Below the pieces are notes generated by a model. That model had not been told where the DNA came from. It worked only from the letters and a program-made list of their open reading frames with translations, and did not search any database. From Bacillota bacterium (GTDB lineage: Bacteria > Bacillota > Clostridia > Peptostreptococcales > Anaerovoracaceae): DNA of 64,000 nt. Positions 60,743 through 64,000 of the stretch are shown one piece after another (the stretch's first letter is position 1; each line of letters starts with the position of its first letter). The translations under genes were made by a program, and so were the position numbers. The stretch spans positions 1 through 64,000 of the forward strand of contig JAUMVD010000002.1 in the NCBI GenBank assembly GCA_030530285.1. Direction: 5' to 3'.

Positions 60743-63094
60743 CTATCTTCCGTCCTTTGCTACGCTTCTGAGTATGATTACACTCAGTACGATGGTGATG
60801 ACGGCCATGCCGATTAATATCCCCCATTCTCCGAGGAGCCATCCCGGATCCCAATCGAACATGTTTTCATCCGTATCATCCGGAACCGGCAGTCCGTTTT
60901 CATTCAGATCCAGTTCTCTGAGGTTTGCGATCCTCCCCATGGAATCGACGGACCATCTGCTGATGGTGAAATATGATATTCCCGTCGCTATCCCCTTTAA
61001 TTTAAACAGGATCCCCGAGAAGAGAAGCTGCACGATCAGGATAAACGGCGCCATCGTCATGGCTTTGTCTCCGGTCTTCACGATGGATGAAATGAGAAGC
61101 CCCAGCGCCATGGACGCCAATATGGTGATCCATACCGCAACGATGATTTCCGCATAGACCCCGCCGATTGGAAACAGCACATCATCGGCTTCTATATCCA
61201 CATTGCCCCCGTCTTTGAGGATATCCAGCATCCCCAGGAAAGTCAGTGTCATGAGAACCGCCTGAATCAGTCCCAATGCCGCCTGGACCACCACCTTGGA
61301 CATGATGTAGACATAGAGCCTGAGATTTGCCATGTATTCTCTCTTTAAAATGCTGCGTTCCTTGCATATCTCCTGTATGGAATTGAACAGCCCGATCCAT
61401 ATTGCCGCACAGCTGAGAACGAACATGATCGATTTCGTGGATCCGTATATGTCAAATACGTTTTTCTCTGCAACAATGTATAATAATACTCCGATCAATA
61501 TCGGTTCCAAAAGCAAGATCAGGAGTTTTCTCTTGTCGTTGACGATCAGCTCAACATAGCGCTTTGTGATCGTTGAAAACTGGCTGAGAGCGGAGACACG
61601 GGATCTTTTGAACTGTTCCGTTGAGCCCTTGGCGGCGCGGCTGCCGCTGCCGGCGGATGCCTGTCTGTACCGATTGGCCCAGTATTCCGGGGCTTTGCTC
61701 ATCATATTGTAAATATCCGTCAGGTCATCGGTCTGGAAGAATTTGCGGGCTTCATCCACGCTGCCCATAAAGCAAACTCTGCCTCCCTGACCCATGAAGA
61801 TGACCTTGTCGCACAGATGCAGACTCTGCGTCGTGTGCGTCACCATGACGATCGTTCTCTCCTGCTCTTTGCACAGTTTGCGCAAAGACTCCATCAGGTT
61901 TTTCTCCGTTCCGGGATCAAGTCCTGAAGTAGGCTCATCCAGGAAGAATACCCTCGGATCTGCCAGCAGCTCTACGGCGATGCTGGCACGCTTTTTCTGA
62001 CCTCCCGAAAGCTTTCTGATCAGCGTATCCTGATGCTGCTGCAAATCCAGTGTTTCCAGCACCTCGGTGATTCTGCCTTCCAATTCGGATTCGTCCAGAT
62101 CTTCCGGCATCCTCAGCTTCGCTGTATACATCAGCATGCTTCGCAATGTAAGATTTTCGTATATGATGTCCTGCTGCGGCACATATCCTATGACGCCTTT
62201 CAGCTGCTGGAAGTTTTCTTTCAGCGGCGTGCTGTTAAAAAACACCTCTCCTTCATAGTCCTTATCAAACCCGTTGAGCGTGCTCATGAGCGTCGTCTTG
62301 CCGGCTCCGCTTCCGCCGATAATGGCGACGAACTCATTGCTTTTGATTTCTATGTTAACGTCCCTGAGAATGCATTTCCTTTCTTTGCCCTTGCCTACCC
62401 ACTTGGTCACTCCGTCTGTGCTGATGCTGATGCCGCCGACGGTCTTTCTGTAGTAGATATAATTCCCTGAAAAAATCAGCTGGAATCCGGAGATCTCTAT
62501 GACGTCCTTATCCTTCAGAACCCTTTCTTTGTTGACCGGCGTGCCGTTTACGATCACTCCGTTAAGGCTTCGGTTGTCTCTGATGTAGTATTTACCCGCA
62601 TGTTTGGAAACCACCGCATGTACTCTGGAAACACTGGGATGATTCAGAATGATATCATTCGTAGGATTTCTGCCGATCAGAATCTGGTCTTTGTTCAGAT
62701 CGGTTCTGTCCATCACGGCATCCGCGCTCATGTAGGTGAAGAAGATCAGGACCATTTTGTCGGGGTTTTTGCTGCTTCCGATCCGTATGATCGAATGATT
62801 CTTCAGCTCAACCGCTTCATTTGTGTGTTTCAAATGCAGCTGGCTGGATCCGGATATGACCATGCTGCCGTTGCTGCTGTCCAGATCCTGATAAGCGAAT
62901 CCCCCGTTGCTTCTGATGAACGCCCCGTGGGTTCCGGAAACAAAAGAATCACTGATTTGTATGTCGTTGATATTCTTCATCCTGCCGAACGTGATGGTGT
63001 CAGACTGGTAGCTGTCCAGATTTGCTCTGGCGAAATTGCCCATACTGTCGACGATAATCAATGTCGGAATCTGCGTTATATCATATGAATTCAT
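60743..63094 (-). CDS. FHA-FHA-ABCG-type transporter
   Basis: A 783-aa fusion. Two N-terminal FHA domains bind phospho-Thr peptides: the first at about 35-105 (FGRMKNINDIQI, SGTHGAFI, DLDSSNGS), the second at about 138-207 (IGRNPTNDIIL, VSRVHAVV, DNRSLNGVIVNG). An ABCG-like ATPase follows: Walker A GGSGAGKTT (260-268), LSGGQ (362-366), Walker B VFFLDEP (382-388). Six membrane helices of the ABC2 type end the protein (about 520-780). The layout resembles mycobacterial Rv1747, which is controlled by a Ser/Thr kinase, but no kinase is seen in this window. The gene lies 15 bases after the TIR-FHA gene. It is probably a phospho-gated exporter; the cargo is unknown. Confidence 0.92.
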   Translation of the reverse strand: MNSYDITQIPTLIIVDSMGNFARANLDSYQSDTITFGRMKNINDIQISDSFVSGTHGAFIRSNGGFAYQDLDSSNGSMVISGSSQLHLKHTNEAVELKNHSIIRIGSSKNPDKMVLIFFTYMSADAVMDRTDLNKDQILIGRNPTNDIILNHPSVSRVHAVVSKHAGKYYIRDNRSLNGVIVNGTPVNKERVLKDKDVIEISGFQLIFSGNYIYYRKTVGGISISTDGVTKWVGKGKERKCILRDVNIEIKSNEFVAIIGGSGAGKTTLMSTLNGFDKDYEGEVFFNSTPLKENFQQLKGVIGYVPQQDIIYENLTLRSMLMYTAKLRMPEDLDESELEGRITEVLETLDLQQHQDTLIRKLSGGQKKRASIAVELLADPRVFFLDEPTSGLDPGTEKNLMESLRKLCKEQERTIVMVTHTTQSLHLCDKVIFMGQGGRVCFMGSVDEARKFFQTDDLTDIYNMMSKAPEYWANRYRQASAGSGSRAAKGSTEQFKRSRVSALSQFSTITKRYVELIVNDKRKLLILLLEPILIGVLLYIVAEKNVFDIYGSTKSIMFVLSCAAIWIGLFNSIQEICKERSILKREYMANLRLYVYIMSKVVVQAALGLIQAVLMTLTFLGMLDILKDGGNVDIEADDVLFPIGGVYAEIIVAVWITILASMALGLLISSIVKTGDKAMTMAPFILIVQLLFSGILFKLKGIATGISYFTISRWSVDSMGRIANLRELDLNENGLPVPDDTDENMFDWDPGWLLGEWGILIGMAVITIVLSVIILRSVAKDGR

Positions 63095-63109
63095 TCTTTC
63101 ACCTTGCTC

Positions 63110-64000
63110 CTACAACGATAATTTCCATGTGTAACGACTGCTTCCGCTGATGATGTTATCTTCATTCTGCAGCCTTCGTTTTTCCCCGTAAAATAATCTC
63201 TCTCCGTTGTACCAAACATCTTTATCCATCTGACTGTTGATCAGATAATATGCCTTCCCCGAATTAAGGATAACGAAATCGTCAATGACGGTAACCGGCT
63301 GATCAGGCACATTGATTTCTCCTGCGTCTGTGATCAGAACGTGTTCGGGCATTTTCCTGATGTTGGACTCATCATAATCTTCAAAGAAAAGGAACAGTTC
63401 CTTTCCCAGCGATACCGTATCCCCATCCTTTAAGTCATTTTCGATCCAGGGAGCGAGGATCTGTCCGTTCAGAATCGTATGATTCAGCGATTCGTTATCG
63501 GTTATGGTGTATCGGCCGTTGATCCTTCTCAACGTAGCGTGTTTTCTGCTTACGGTCTTGCTTCCCTCCAGAGTGTAGTCACTCTGGCTTTTGCTTCTTC
63601 CCAGAGAAAAGATATCCTTGGTGATGTATATCTTATCACCGGTACCGACCCGGTAAAGAAAGCTTTGTTTCCGGCTGTATTCATTCTGCGCGATTCCTAT
63701 GGTGAGCGTCAGCGTGCTTTCGGTTTCTTCAAATAAGCCGGGGATGATTTCCGGTCTGAACTCGCCGCGGCAGCCCTGGATCCGCTCGTTTTCATACGCC
63801 CTGGAGATGAACTCCTGCACCGATGCGTATCTGGAACGGTAAATGCCCTGCACATTGGAAAGAACCATTTCCATTCCCGGCGATAGCTTCACGTCATCCA
63901 GAAACAGGGTGATGATCTCCTTGTTCTTCTGCACGGCGAAATTGATCTCACTTCTGCAGTTATGGGACGTCATGCTGTTTTCGGTGATGAATGCGACAAA
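63110..64000 (-). CDS. TIR-FHA protein (N-terminus beyond the window)
   Basis: The reading frame is open to the window edge and continues with FVAFITENS before the first Met at 63973, so the gene is truncated at its 5' end here; 296 residues are visible. The first 50 look like the end of a TIR domain (FVAFITENSMTSHNCRSEIN, then FLDDVKLSPGM), and a hydrophilic linker leads to an FHA domain (about 125-205: SLGRSKSQSDYTL, VSRKHATL, DNESLNHTILNG). The last 80 residues may be a second, weaker FHA-like fold. The FHA-FHA-ABCG transporter follows after 15 bases in the same unit. The TIR active-site Glu, if present, is probably the E in CRSEI. Function is inferred: TIR domains either cleave NAD or mediate protein contacts. 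Confidence 0.78.
   Translation of the reverse strand, partial: FVAFITENSMTSHNCRSEINFAVQKNKEIITLFLDDVKLSPGMEMVLSNVQGIYRSRYASVQEFISRAYENERIQGCRGEFRPEIIPGLFEETESTLTLTIGIAQNEYSRKQSFLYRVGTGDKIYITKDIFSLGRSKSQSDYTLEGSKTVSRKHATLRRINGRYTITDNESLNHTILNGQILAPWIENDLKDGDTVSLGKELFLFFEDYDESNIRKMPEHVLITDAGEINVPDQPVTVIDDFVILNSGKAYYLINSQMDKDVWYNGERLFYGEKRRLQNEDNIISGSSRYTWKLSL

Overview
The window looks like part of a chromosome from an anaerobic Gram-positive bacterium of the Bacillota (Clostridia-like). The evidence is an rplS-rbgA-rnhB-folD block, a full-length pyruvate carboxylase, an MntP/TerC manganese-export operon behind a yybP-ykoY riboswitch, lipoproteins and long secreted surface proteins, and no outer-membrane genes. 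Base composition is moderate. A family-level placement (for example near the Anaerovoracaceae) is only a guess. I see no rRNA, tRNA, CRISPR array, prophage or IS element. No gene-free stretch exceeds about 250 bases.

Layout. 0.2-1.6 kb: L,D-transpeptidase (+). 1.8-5.5 kb: pyruvate carboxylase and a small membrane protein (-). 5.6-14.15 kb: one tightly packed minus-strand operon with a MotA/TolQ-ExbB channel, a DUF2149/ExbD-like protein, MoxR ATPase, DUF58, a transglutaminase-like membrane protein without its catalytic Cys, an anchored extracellular protein, a metallophosphoesterase and a Crp-type regulator. 14.36-21.2 kb: two secreted surface proteins, one of 1808 aa with GLUG-type repeats. 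21.2-25.6 kb: a FecCD-family ABC importer with its lipoprotein and an anchored molybdopterin-binding-like surface protein. 25.8-28.4 kb: methyltransferase, an FdhD-like protein lacking the CxxC motif, and a DMT transporter. 28.5-30.3 kb: mntP and terC under a Mn riboswitch, divergent from a degenerate NtrC-type regulator (30.36-31.7 kb).

31.7-38.8 kb: seven minus-strand genes (metallopeptidase, DJ-1, MetH-like methyltransferase, zinc ribbon protein, glutamine synthetase, MFS, sirtuin). 38.9-43.2 kb: two tandem secreted papain-family peptidase genes, one broken by a nonsense codon and one by a frameshift. 43.3-46.2 kb: folD, rnhB, rbgA, rplS. 46.25-49.55 kb: a Xer-type recombinase with altered catalytic residues, Nudix hydrolase, proC, YprB-type exonuclease. 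49.7-51.3 kb: thioredoxin, rhodanese, thioesterase, flavodoxin-like reductase. 51.4-59.9 kb: branched-chain amino acid genes in two divergent units, each with its own acetolactate synthase large and small subunits. 60.2-60.7 kb: hexapeptide acetyltransferase. 60.7-64.0 kb: an FHA-FHA-ABCG exporter and a TIR-FHA protein that runs off the window.

The most interesting pieces are the TIR-FHA/FHA-ABC pair, the proton-channel/MoxR/DUF58/pseudo-transglutaminase operon, the possible molybdate/tungstate-related cluster, three promoters placed so that the transcripts should be leaderless, and promoters nested in the terminators of the preceding genes. All functional statements come from reading the sequence; no search was run.
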